NCBI RefSeq assembly: GCF_002210165.1
Contig: NZ_AQQP01000008.1
Coordinates: 124,001 to 188,000 of the forward strand
Reading direction: 5' to 3'
DNA length: 64,000 nucleotides
Source: Phaeobacter sp. 22II1-1F12B
GTDB lineage: Bacteria; Pseudomonadota; Alphaproteobacteria; Rhodobacterales; Rhodobacteraceae
The notes under the pieces were generated by a model. It had not been told where the DNA came from. It searched no databases and worked only from the letters and a program-made list of their open reading frames with translations. Shown here piece after piece: positions 16,081 to 24,225 of the stretch (its first letter is position 1; each line of letters begins with the position of its first letter). The position numbers were made by a program, and so were the translations under genes.

Positions 16081-17100
16081 TTAGTAGCGGGCGTCGTTCG
16101 CTTCGAGCGACTGGGTGTAGCCTTCGAGGATGGCATCCGCGTCACCGCCCTTGGCTTCGACTGCGGCGCGCCATTCGTCGACCAGCGGCGCTGCCGCTTC
16201 GCGCCATGCCGCGACCTCTTCTTCGGTCGGGGTGTTCAGCGTCTGCTCGGGATCGGCAACCAGCTTTTCACGGGCGGCCATGTCATCGTCGAACCAGCCC
16301 TGGGCAACCTTGGCCGACCATTCCGGCGTGCAGTGATCGTCGATGACCGCCTTGTTCTCATCCGAAAGCGAGTCATAGCTGTTCTTGTTCATGATCATGA
16401 CCTGCGCCGAAAGGTAGAACGGCATATCGAGGTGTTCCTGAACCTCGTCTGTCAGTTTGAAGTCGTACATCGAACCCCAGGGGAAGGTCACGGCCTCGGC
16501 CGTTCCGCGGGACAGCGCTTCGCGTACTTCGGGTGCGGGAACCTGAACCGGTCCGCCGCCGAGAAGGCTGACGAAGCGTGCCATCGTTGCGTGGGCGGGA
16601 CGGATGTTCTTGCCCTTGATACCTTCAGGAGAGGTGATTTTTTCCTGAGAGTGCAGGGTGCCGGGGGCGTGCGGGTGGATGAAGCAGACCTTTACATCGC
16701 CCATTTCCTGTTCGGCACCGTATTCCATGTACCATTCATGGATTGCTTTGGCGCCTTTGACCGAGTCATCGGCCATGAACGGAACTTCGGTCAGTGCATA
16801 GATCGGGAAACGGCCAGCGGTGTACCCTGGGTTGACCCAGGCAAGATCCACGATGCCCTGCTTGGCCATGTCGTAGTGATCGGGGGCTTTGCCCAGCTGC
16901 TGCGCGGGGAAAATCTGGATAGAGATCCGACCGTCCGACGCGGCCTCGACATCCTTTGCCCAAGGCTCGATACCTTTGGACGCGGGCGAAATGCTTGCGG
17001 GAATCCAGTGCGACAGTCGCAGGGTGACGTCCTGAGCCATCGCCGTGGCCGGGACAGCAAGGAGCAGTGTCGCGCCAAGCGCGATTTTAATAGTTTTCAT
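16081..17100 (-). CDS. TRAP transporter periplasmic solute-binding protein (DctP family)
   Basis: 339-residue extracytoplasmic receptor. A signal peptide of about 22 residues (MKTIKIALG... ending AMA-Q) is followed by a DctP domain with LRLSHWIPASI at the mature N terminus. The Arg of the NIRPAHATMARFV segment is a candidate for the conserved carboxylate-binding Arg. The gene is first in the operon and has a clear GGGAGG ribosome site, which fits high expression of the receptor relative to the membrane subunits. Ligands of this branch are not predictable; the downstream ligase points to a carboxylic acid. Confidence 0.93.
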   Translation of the reverse strand: MKTIKIALGATLLLAVPATAMAQDVTLRLSHWIPASISPASKGIEPWAKDVEAASDGRISIQIFPAQQLGKAPDHYDMAKQGIVDLAWVNPGYTAGRFPIYALTEVPFMADDSVKGAKAIHEWYMEYGAEQEMGDVKVCFIHPHAPGTLHSQEKITSPEGIKGKNIRPAHATMARFVSLLGGGPVQVPAPEVREALSRGTAEAVTFPWGSMYDFKLTDEVQEHLDMPFYLSAQVMIMNKNSYDSLSDENKAVIDDHCTPEWSAKVAQGWFDDDMAAREKLVADPEQTLNTPTEEEVAAWREAAAPLVDEWRAAVEAKGGDADAILEGYTQSLEANDARY

Positions 17101-17320
17101 GATATCCTCCCATACGAGTTCCGGGATGAATCTCCGGCGCTCTGAAAATGATGGATATCAAACATTATTCACGGATCAACCAATTTCTTGAGGTAAACGA
17201 TTTTTTGATCAGGGCTTTACCGTCCGGACCAGCGCTGGCGTGTCCCAATCCTTTCGGTTGGGCAGGGGTTGAAGCAGCCGAAGAAACAACGTTCTATCCG
17301 CCGAAATCAGGAGGAGCCCC
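17101..17320. promoter_or_regulatory. Divergent promoter region between TRAP operon and IlvD-family gene
   Basis: 220-base gene-free spacer and the only place where both flanking operons can start. It contains a perfect 10-base palindrome CCAGCGCTGG (17229-17238). A stem-loop CCCAATC-CTTTC-GGTTGGG (17244-17262) lies in the leader of the rightward gene. A GATCAA...TTGATC pair (17174-17210) is also present. AGGAGGAG just before 17321 is the ribosome site of the rightward gene. No consensus -35/-10 pair stands out. One of the symmetric elements may be the MarR operator, which is inference. Confidence 0.45.
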
Positions 17321-19018
17321 ATGCGTCGTTTTCCCACCATTTATAATACCCTCATGCGATCCAATTCTCGGGCCTTCCTGCGTGGTCTTGGGCTGAGCGA
17401 AGAGGAAATCGAGCGTCCGCATGTTGCGGTCATCCATACAGGCGGTGAGATGAGCCCTTGCAACATCACGCTGCCTGCGCAGGTTACCCAGATCAAGACC
17501 GGGGTCTACGGGGCTGGCGGGTTTGCCCATGAAACGCCCGTCGTATCGGTTTCTGACGGGTTGACCATGGCGCACCCCGGTATGCGTTTTTCTCTTATTT
17601 CGCGTGAACTTATTGCCGATTCCGTAGAGGCGACGATGCGGGCGCATTGCTTTGATGGCATGATCGGGCTGGGTGCCTGCGACAAGAACCTGCCAGGCCT
17701 GATGATGGGGATGCTGCGGGTCAATGCACCGGGGGTTTTCCTGTTCGGCGGAGCTACTCTTCCCGGTCGGGTGAACCGCGAGGAAGTGACGGTTCTGGAT
17801 GCCTTCGAGGGGATCGGCAAAATGATCGCCGGCGAGCAGACCCGTGAGGAACTGGCAGAGTTCGTCGAGCATAGTATCCCTACTGGCGGCGCCTGCGCCG
17901 GACAATTCACTGCCAATACGATGGGCATGGTTTCCGAAGCGATTGGCCTGTCCCCCTTGGGGCTGTCGATGGTGCCCTCTGTGTATTCGGCGCGGAACCC
18001 CTACCTGCGCGACGCCGGTCGGCTGGTGATGCAGGTCATCGAGGGCAAGGCGCCGTTGCCGCGTGAAATCGTGACGCGTGCGGCGCTTGAAAACGCCTGT
18101 GCGCTTGTCGCGGCGACCGGCGGGTCGACAAATGCCGCGCTGCACATTCCGGCCATGGCGCATGAGGCGGGGATCGATTTCGACATCGACGCCGTCGCCG
18201 AGGTTTTTGCCCGTACGCCGCTTATCGGTAACCTGTCTCCGGGCGGCAAATACCTTGCCCGTGATGTTTACGAGATCGGGGGTGCGCCGGTCATCCTTGC
18301 AGAATTGCTTCGCGGCGGCTTCATCGACGGGTCCGCCCTGACTGTCAGCGGCCAGACGCTTGCCGAGGGGCTGGCGGCTGTCGGGGTTGCGGATGGAGAG
18401 ATCGTCCGCCCGGTTTCCGATCCGATTGCTAAGAGCGGGGGCGTGACGGTGCTCAAGGGCAATCTTTGCCCGGATGGCGCGCTGGTCAAGGTTGCAGGCT
18501 TAAAGGAGTTGGTCTTCAGGGGGCCGGCCCGCGTTTTCGAGGGCGAGAGCGCGTGTCAGAAAGCTGTCGAGGAACGCGACTACAAGACGGGTGATGTGAT
18601 TATCGTGCGTGGCGAAGGTCCCAAAGGGTCGCCGGGGATGAAGGAGATGCTTGGCATCACCGCTCTGCTGTACGGGCAGGGCATGGGAGGGCAGGTTGCT
18701 CTTGTGACGGACGGGCGCTTTTCCGGTGCGTCGCGCGGTTTCTGCATTGGTTACGCAAGTCCGGAAGCAGCTGTCGGCGGCCCGATCGCTTTGGTCCGCG
18801 ATGGCGACATGATCGAAATAGATGCGAGGGCCGGGGTTTCGTCCATCACTCTCGACGTACCGGAGGATGAGCTTGCTTCGCGTCGCACGTCGCTGAAAAT
18901 TGCCGACCCGGCCCGTCATGGCGGTCTGCTCGAGAAATATGCTGCGGTCGTGCGCGGCGCCAACAAGGGGGCGGTGACACATTCCGGTGCGGTCGATACA
19001 AGCGGCGACCTGATCTGA
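17321..19018 (+). CDS. IlvD/Edd family dehydratase (dihydroxy-acid dehydratase-like)
   Basis: 565-residue Fe-S dehydratase. Three cysteines fit the [2Fe-2S] ligands of the DHAD branch: Cys47 (SPCN), Cys120 (GACDKN) and Cys192 (GGACAGQF). Lys122, next to the second Cys, fits the carbamylated Mg-binding lysine. PHDR-type C-terminal motifs such as TDGRFSGASRGFCIGY are present. The family removes water from 2,3-dihydroxy acids (valine/isoleucine synthesis) or from sugar acids. Its placement ahead of two acyl-CoA oxidation genes and opposite a TRAP operon suggests a catabolic rather than biosynthetic role, but a true IlvD cannot be excluded. Confidence 0.87.
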   Translation: MRRFPTIYNTLMRSNSRAFLRGLGLSEEEIERPHVAVIHTGGEMSPCNITLPAQVTQIKTGVYGAGGFAHETPVVSVSDGLTMAHPGMRFSLISRELIADSVEATMRAHCFDGMIGLGACDKNLPGLMMGMLRVNAPGVFLFGGATLPGRVNREEVTVLDAFEGIGKMIAGEQTREELAEFVEHSIPTGGACAGQFTANTMGMVSEAIGLSPLGLSMVPSVYSARNPYLRDAGRLVMQVIEGKAPLPREIVTRAALENACALVAATGGSTNAALHIPAMAHEAGIDFDIDAVAEVFARTPLIGNLSPGGKYLARDVYEIGGAPVILAELLRGGFIDGSALTVSGQTLAEGLAAVGVADGEIVRPVSDPIAKSGGVTVLKGNLCPDGALVKVAGLKELVFRGPARVFEGESACQKAVEERDYKTGDVIIVRGEGPKGSPGMKEMLGITALLYGQGMGGQVALVTDGRFSGASRGFCIGYASPEAAVGGPIALVRDGDMIEIDARAGVSSITLDVPEDELASRRTSLKIADPARHGGLLEKYAAVVRGANKGAVTHSGAVDTSGDLI

Positions 19019-19038
19019 CTGTCCTGTAGTGGCCTGTT

Positions 19039-19057
19039 CCGGAACCTTTGGTTCCGG
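19039..19057. terminator. Stem-loop after the IlvD-family gene
   Basis: CCGGAACC-TTT-GGTTCCGG is a perfect 8-base stem with a 3-base loop, 21 bases after the stop codon. No T-run follows, so it may be a processing or attenuation element between this gene and the acyl-CoA dehydrogenase rather than a full terminator. Confidence 0.45.
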
Positions 19058-19146
19058 TAGCCACGGCATGTTTCAGCTAGTTAAGACAAGCGCGAAATGC
19101 GCTCCGCATGGCATGCTGCCGGTCAACTACGCCGCCGGGAGCATCG

Positions 19147-20316
19147 ATGTACGACAATTCAACCGCCGACCGCTATTTCACTGAAGAGCATCAGGCGTTC
19201 CGTCAAAGCCTTCGCAGCTTTGTCGAACGCGAGATGACACCGCATGTTGAGGAGTGGGAAATTGCGGGCCGATTGCCGCGCGAGCTTTTCCGCAAGGCTG
19301 GGGAGGTGGGGATCCAGGGTGTCCTTTTTCCCGAAGAAGTCGGCGGATCGAACGGCGATTTCTTCATGCAGGTGGTGGTGACCGAAGAAATGTCGCGTTG
19401 TGGTGCGGGCGGTGTCTGTGCGTCGCTTGGCTCTCATTCCATCGGGATTCCACCTGTCGTGAAATATGGAAGCGACGAACTGCGCAAGACATTCGCGATC
19501 CCCGTCATCCGTGGCGAAAAGATTGCCGCGCTTGCCGTGACCGAACCGGGTGGAGGGTCGGACGTCGCGGCGCTCAGGACGACGGCGATCCGAGACGGTG
19601 GCGAATTCGTCGTGAACGGAGAGAAGACGTTTATCACCTCTGGGATGCAGGCCGATGTCTTTACCGTTGCGGTACGGACGGACCCTGACGCACGCGGTGC
19701 TGGGGGCATTTCCTTTTTGCTCGTGCCCGGCGACACGCCGGGATTGCAGCGGCACGAACTGAAAAAAATGGGCTGGTGGGCGTCTGACACAGCACAGCTG
19801 AGCTTTTCGGACTGCCGCGTGCCCGCTTCTTACCTGATCGGAGAAGAGGGCAAGGGCTTCAAGGCCGCGATGATGAATTTCAACAGCGAGAGGCTGATCA
19901 TCGCGGTGATGGCCTATTCGATGGCGCAGGTCTGCTTCGAAGAGGCACTGGCATGGGCGCAGCAGCGGCGGGCTTTTGGAGCTACGCTTTCGGAACATCA
20001 GGTGATCCGGCACAAGCTTGTCGATATGGCCGCTCGGATCGATGCCGCCCGGTGCCTGACATACGACATTATCTGGCGTCATATGCACGGCCTTGATCCA
20101 TTGAACCTGCATGTGGCCCGGACCAGCATGGCCAAGGTCACTGCCACCGACGCGATGAAGTTCTGCGCCGATGAGGCGGTTCAGATTCTTGGGGGCATGG
20201 GGTTCATGCGCGGTACGGTGTCAGAGCGGATCTATCGCGAGGTGAAAGTCCTTACGATCGGTGGCGGCACCGATGAGGTGATGCGAAATCTTGCGGCTTC
20301 GCAGCTTGGTATCTGA
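19147..20316 (+). CDS. Acyl-CoA dehydrogenase
   Basis: 389-residue flavoprotein that makes the 2,3-double bond in an acyl-CoA and passes electrons to ETF. It has the three ACAD regions: helical N domain; beta domain with ALAVTEPGGGSDVAALRT and KTFITSGMQADVFTV; and C domain with RRAFGATLSEHQ and ILGGMGFMRG. The residue in the place of the MCAD-type catalytic Glu is Gly (TIGGGTDEVM), as in isovaleryl-CoA-type members that use a different Glu. ATG 19147, with GGGAG 5 bases upstream, is preferred to ATG 19108, which adds an unrelated 13-residue leader. It precedes the fused hydratase/dehydrogenase by 19 bases. Confidence 0.92.
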   Translation: MYDNSTADRYFTEEHQAFRQSLRSFVEREMTPHVEEWEIAGRLPRELFRKAGEVGIQGVLFPEEVGGSNGDFFMQVVVTEEMSRCGAGGVCASLGSHSIGIPPVVKYGSDELRKTFAIPVIRGEKIAALAVTEPGGGSDVAALRTTAIRDGGEFVVNGEKTFITSGMQADVFTVAVRTDPDARGAGGISFLLVPGDTPGLQRHELKKMGWWASDTAQLSFSDCRVPASYLIGEEGKGFKAAMMNFNSERLIIAVMAYSMAQVCFEEALAWAQQRRAFGATLSEHQVIRHKLVDMAARIDAARCLTYDIIWRHMHGLDPLNLHVARTSMAKVTATDAMKFCADEAVQILGGMGFMRGTVSERIYREVKVLTIGGGTDEVMRNLAASQLGI

Positions 20317-20335
20317 AAGACGGGAAAGAACTGAA

Positions 20336-22453
20336 ATGGCAAAAGCCGAATTGCTGCGCGAGGGCAGTATAGGAATACTTCGTATCGACAACCCCCCGGT
20401 AAATGCGATTTCACCGGAACTTGTGGTCGATCTGGATCGGTCAATGTCGGAGTTCGAAACGGACGCTAGTCTGCAAGCATTGGTAATTGAATGCACCGGG
20501 CGGACATTCGTAGCCGGTGGCGACATAGCAGCGTTTGAAGATCCGGAATTCAGTGCGGCACCTTACAACAGTGTATTGGCGCGGATCGAATCCTGCGAAA
20601 GACCGGTTGTGGCCTCCCTGTTCGGCACCGTGCTTGGCGGCGGTCTTGAGCTGGCCATGGCCTGTCATCTCCGGGTTGCGGCATCTTCGACGAGGCTCGG
20701 TCTTCCTGAGATCACCCTCGGCCTGATCCCCGGTTCGCTTGGGACGCAACGCCTGCCGCGTCTTGTCGGTCTGGAAATGGCCCGTGACATGATTTCGAAG
20801 GGCAAGCCTTTGAGTGCATCCGATGCGGTTGCTGCGGGGCTTGTGGATATGCTTGACGAGGAACCCGGTCGTGCAGCGCGCAGCAAGGCAACCGAGTTGG
20901 CGCAGGAGAGCATAGCGCCTCGCAGGACACGCGCCCTGACACCGCCGGATATCGATAACGCGGATGCAGTGCTGGCCAAGGCGCGTGAAGCGGCGGAGGC
21001 TAGACCCTGGCTGCCAGCGCTTGCGGCCGTGGCGGATTGCCTTGAAGCGGCCGCGCGGAAATCATTTCCTGACGGTGAAGCAGTGGAAAAGCGCGTTTTC
21101 CATGACCTGATCGGAACATCCCAGTCGCGCGCCATGCGGCATCTCTTCTTTGCGGAACGGGCGGCCCAGAAAATTCCCGGACTGGATCGGGAAACCAAGC
21201 TGCGCCCGGTCGAAAAGGTCGGCATTCTTGGTGTCGGGACGATGGGCGGTGGCATCGCGATGACCTTTGCCAATGCCGGGTTTCAGGTGAAGCTTGTCGA
21301 AACGTCCGCGGAGGCGCTGGCGCGCGGGCAGGCCCTTATTGCCGATGCTTACAAGGCGACACAGTCCCGCGGGTTAATGAGCGAAGCGGCTGTTACGGCA
21401 CGGCTGGGCGCGATGAGTGGATCCACGGCAATGTCCGACCTGGGCGATTGCGATATCGTCGTCGAGGCCGTTTTCGAGGACATGGAGCTTAAGCTTTCGG
21501 TGGCCCGGCAGCTTGGTGAAATCTGCAAGCCCGGCGCGATCATTGCGACAAATACCTCGACACTGGATGTGGACCGAATTGCTGCCGCCACCGGCCGTGC
21601 CGGTGACGTGCTAGGCACGCATTTTTTCAGCCCGGCAAACATCATGAAGCTGCTGGAAATTGTTCGCGGCGCTGATACCGAACCGGATGTGCTGGCAACG
21701 GTCATGTCGCTGGCGCGCAAGATCCGGAAGACGGCCGTTGTAAGCGGCGTGTGCTACGGTTTCATCGGAAATCGTATGGCCGAGGTCTATATGCGCGAAA
21801 GTGAGGCGATGCAAGTCGAAGGCGCGACTCCGGCCCAGATCGACGAGGTTGCCGAGAACCCGGAACATTTGGGCATGGCAATGGGGCCGAGCCGGATGCT
21901 CGACATGGCAGGCGTGGACGTGGGCGCGCGGACGGTTATCGAATGGATCAAGGGCGGCGACGGCCCTCAGGACCCGGCTTATCGTGCCATGTGCCGCACC
22001 CTGTTCGAGCGCGGCCAGCACGGTCAGAAGACGGGACACGGCTATTATCGCTATGAAGGTCGTAAACCGGTCCCATCCGAGGAGACCGCCGAACTTGGAC
22101 GCGAACTTGCCCGCGAGCAGGGCATCGCTCGGCGTAACAACATACCCGACGAGGAGATTTTTGAGCGCCTGCTGTTTCCAATGATCAACGAAGCGGCATT
22201 TATCCTTGAAGAAGGGATAGCTTACCGCCCTGGCGACATAGATATTGTCTGGACCGCAGGCTACGGATTTCCGGCTTGGCGCGGCGGGCCGATCTTTATG
22301 GCGGACGAGATCGGGTTGGACAGGATCGTTGAACGGCTGGATCATTACGCAGAAACGCTGGGCAATGATCACGGATACTGGACGGTCTCTCCGCTGCTGC
22401 GTCGACTGGCGGAGAAGGGTGGCCGTCTTTCAGATTGGTGTAGGGGGGCGTGA
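20336..22453 (+). CDS. Fused enoyl-CoA hydratase / 3-hydroxyacyl-CoA dehydrogenase (FadB/FadJ-type)
   Basis: 705-residue bifunctional beta-oxidation enzyme. The N-terminal crotonase domain (1-180) retains both catalytic glutamates, Glu105 (GGGLELAM) and Glu125 (LGLPEITLG). The NAD-binding motif GVGTMGGG is at 299-306. The dehydrogenase part contains FFSPANIMKLLEIVRG and YGFIGNRMAEVY, and a C-terminal helical domain ends the protein. Together it would hydrate trans-2-enoyl-CoA and oxidise the 3-hydroxy product. It closes the IlvD - ACAD - FadJ rightward set; a strong hairpin follows at 22507. ATG 20336 is chosen because the longer frame begins inside the preceding gene. Confidence 0.93.
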   Translation: MAKAELLREGSIGILRIDNPPVNAISPELVVDLDRSMSEFETDASLQALVIECTGRTFVAGGDIAAFEDPEFSAAPYNSVLARIESCERPVVASLFGTVLGGGLELAMACHLRVAASSTRLGLPEITLGLIPGSLGTQRLPRLVGLEMARDMISKGKPLSASDAVAAGLVDMLDEEPGRAARSKATELAQESIAPRRTRALTPPDIDNADAVLAKAREAAEARPWLPALAAVADCLEAAARKSFPDGEAVEKRVFHDLIGTSQSRAMRHLFFAERAAQKIPGLDRETKLRPVEKVGILGVGTMGGGIAMTFANAGFQVKLVETSAEALARGQALIADAYKATQSRGLMSEAAVTARLGAMSGSTAMSDLGDCDIVVEAVFEDMELKLSVARQLGEICKPGAIIATNTSTLDVDRIAAATGRAGDVLGTHFFSPANIMKLLEIVRGADTEPDVLATVMSLARKIRKTAVVSGVCYGFIGNRMAEVYMRESEAMQVEGATPAQIDEVAENPEHLGMAMGPSRMLDMAGVDVGARTVIEWIKGGDGPQDPAYRAMCRTLFERGQHGQKTGHGYYRYEGRKPVPSEETAELGRELAREQGIARRNNIPDEEIFERLLFPMINEAAFILEEGIAYRPGDIDIVWTAGYGFPAWRGGPIFMADEIGLDRIVERLDHYAETLGNDHGYWTVSPLLRRLAEKGGRLSDWCRGA

Positions 22454-22506
22454 AAGCAAGTGCAGTGAGCTGATCAGGCTATCGTTCAAACGGCTTCGAT
22501 TTCTTT

Positions 22507-22534
22507 CCGAAGCGGTTTATTCCGCTTCGGTTTC
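22507..22534. terminator. Bidirectional intrinsic terminator between convergent genes
   Basis: CCGAAGCGG-TTTATT-CCGCTTCGG is a perfect 9-base stem with a 6-base loop, followed by TTTC on the + strand. On the - strand it is followed by A/T-rich AGAAAT in reverse sense. It lies in the 96-base spacer between the FadJ-type gene and the convergent BKACE gene and probably stops both. Confidence 0.8.
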
Positions 22535-22549
22535 AAAGCGACGCGTTAC

Positions 22550-23407
22550 TCAAAGCCCGAGAATGGCGCGGGCCTCTTGCGGGGAAGCGACCTCGCGGCC
22601 GGCTTCGCGCGCTGTTTTTGCCATCTCTTCGATCAGCGGCCCATTCGATGTCACCTTGTCGCCGGAAGAAAGATAGAACGTATCTTCGAGACCCGTCCGC
22701 AGGTGCCCGCCGAGTTCCGCGGTGCGTCTGTGCAATGGCCAGATTTCGGCCCGACCAATGGCCGTGACCTGCCATCGGGAATCCTCCGAGGCGAGGTCCA
22801 CGAGAATTGGCAGCAAGTCGGGGTTCGTGGGCATGCCAGAGGCGACACCCATTACGAAATTGAGCTGTGCCGTCCCGGAAAACATGCCGTTGCGCTGGTA
22901 CATGTCGACACAACGGACGATTCCCACGTCGAAGCATTCGAATTCCGGAATCGTATTGGCTTTGGCCATCACGTCGATGAATGCCTGCACTTTTTCGACC
23001 GGGTTGTCGAACATCATCGGCGGCCAGGCCCAGCTGCCATCGGAACGTAGTTTAAGGTAGTTCAGCGAGCCCGCATTGCAGGCGGCCATTTCAGGACGGG
23101 TCGCGGCGACGCAGTCCAGAGCCGGCTGATAATCTGGTCCGACCACGCCCGTTGTGTGATTGATGATGACATCAGGGCAGGCGTCGCGGATCGCGGCCTG
23201 AACGGCCTTGGATAGATCTATGTCCCAAGAACCAAGATGACCTTCGTCCGGCCCCTGTTTGCGCAGATGGATATGCATTACGGAAGCCCCAGCATCATAA
23301 GCCCGCCGCGCCTCGGCCGCCATTTCCTCGGGCGTGACGGGGACATTGTGCTGCTTGGGGTTGGTCAGCACGCCATTGAGCGAACAGGTGATGATGGCCT
23401 TGGACAT
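22550..23407 (-). CDS. BKACE (DUF849) beta-keto acid cleavage enzyme
   Basis: 285-residue TIM-barrel protein of the family that includes 3-keto-5-aminohexanoate cleavage enzyme (Kce). These Zn2+ enzymes transfer the acetyl part of a beta-keto acid to acetyl-CoA, giving acetoacetate and a new CoA ester. The metal-binding HIH is at residues 45-47 (VMHIHLRK). The family start AIITCSLNG and the substrate-anchoring segments HTTG and AACNAGSLN are visible. The substrate differs widely between BKACE groups and is not predictable here. It is last in a leftward set with a GST-like protein and an acyl-CoA dehydrogenase. Confidence 0.92.
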   Translation of the reverse strand: MSKAIITCSLNGVLTNPKQHNVPVTPEEMAAEARRAYDAGASVMHIHLRKQGPDEGHLGSWDIDLSKAVQAAIRDACPDVIINHTTGVVGPDYQPALDCVAATRPEMAACNAGSLNYLKLRSDGSWAWPPMMFDNPVEKVQAFIDVMAKANTIPEFECFDVGIVRCVDMYQRNGMFSGTAQLNFVMGVASGMPTNPDLLPILVDLASEDSRWQVTAIGRAEIWPLHRRTAELGGHLRTGLEDTFYLSSGDKVTSNGPLIEEMAKTAREAGREVASPQEARAILGL

Positions 23408-23486
23408 GAGAACTCCGGAATTTCAGCTTTTCCGAGAGGGTAACCAACCAAGATCACTGCGGCTTGCGCATAGGCGCTGTCAGGGT

Positions 23487-24140
23487 TCAGGATTGCTTTT
23501 TCGAACCCGGGAGTTCAAGGTCGGCGCCCTGCGCCGTCTTGGCCTGATGGTATCCCTGACGCGTGCAAAGACGGTCATGATAGGCTAGGCAATGCTCGGG
23601 CAGGTCGTTGCGAAGCCCGATGATGACAGCCAGCATCAAAGCATACCCGACCGAGATATCGGCGTTGGAAAAGCCGGATTGAAGCAGGTATTCGCGCCCG
23701 TCGGACAGTGTGTGTTCGGCGAGGCGCAGACGCGCGAGAAACCAAGTCTTGTAGTCTTCGGCCACGACCGGCTGACGTCGCTCTTTTGGCTCAAGCATCG
23801 CGTAGCGCAGGTAAATCGTCTGCGGAAAGGTCAGTGTTGCTTCGCCATGGTGCAGCCAGTTGAGGTAGGCGCCATAGTCGCGATGCCCCGGTTCTAGCGC
23901 CAGCCGGCCGTTACCATGCACGGTCGACAGGTAATGGGGGATTGCCGAGGATTCCGTCAGCCGCGTTTCGCCATCGACCAGTAGTGGAACGGTTCCAAGG
24001 AGGTTTTCGCCGAGGTATTCTTTCTGGAGAACGCGGGGCGGAAACGGGAGAACGTGCAGTTCGTAATTCAGGCCAAGTTCCTCAAGAGACCACAGCGCCC
24101 GAAACGAGCGCGCATCGCTTGAATGCCAGAGTTGCAGCAT
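23487..24140 (-). CDS. Glutathione S-transferase family protein
   Basis: 217-residue two-domain protein. A thioredoxin-like N domain (1-80; GSH-site segment NLLGTVPLLVDGETRLTESSAI) is followed by an all-helical C domain containing the SNADISVGYAL motif. The first residues MLQLWHSSDARSFRALW place Ser or Arg where the catalytic Ser/Cys/Tyr is expected. ATG 24140 is chosen because GGGAGG lies 6 bases upstream; at the earlier ATG 24146 the GGGAGG would touch the start codon, and the longest frame would overlap the neighbouring ACAD gene. Possible roles are detoxification or a GSH-dependent step in the local pathway. Confidence 0.88.
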   Translation of the reverse strand: MLQLWHSSDARSFRALWSLEELGLNYELHVLPFPPRVLQKEYLGENLLGTVPLLVDGETRLTESSAIPHYLSTVHGNGRLALEPGHRDYGAYLNWLHHGEATLTFPQTIYLRYAMLEPKERRQPVVAEDYKTWFLARLRLAEHTLSDGREYLLQSGFSNADISVGYALMLAVIIGLRNDLPEHCLAYHDRLCTRQGYHQAKTAQGADLELPGSKKQS

Positions 24141-24225
24141 CACCATCCTCCCTTTTTTTGCCAGATTGCATCGGACTTTGCACAAAGAATTGTGCAAAGT
24201 CGCTGGTCCGCCAGTCAAGCTTGGC

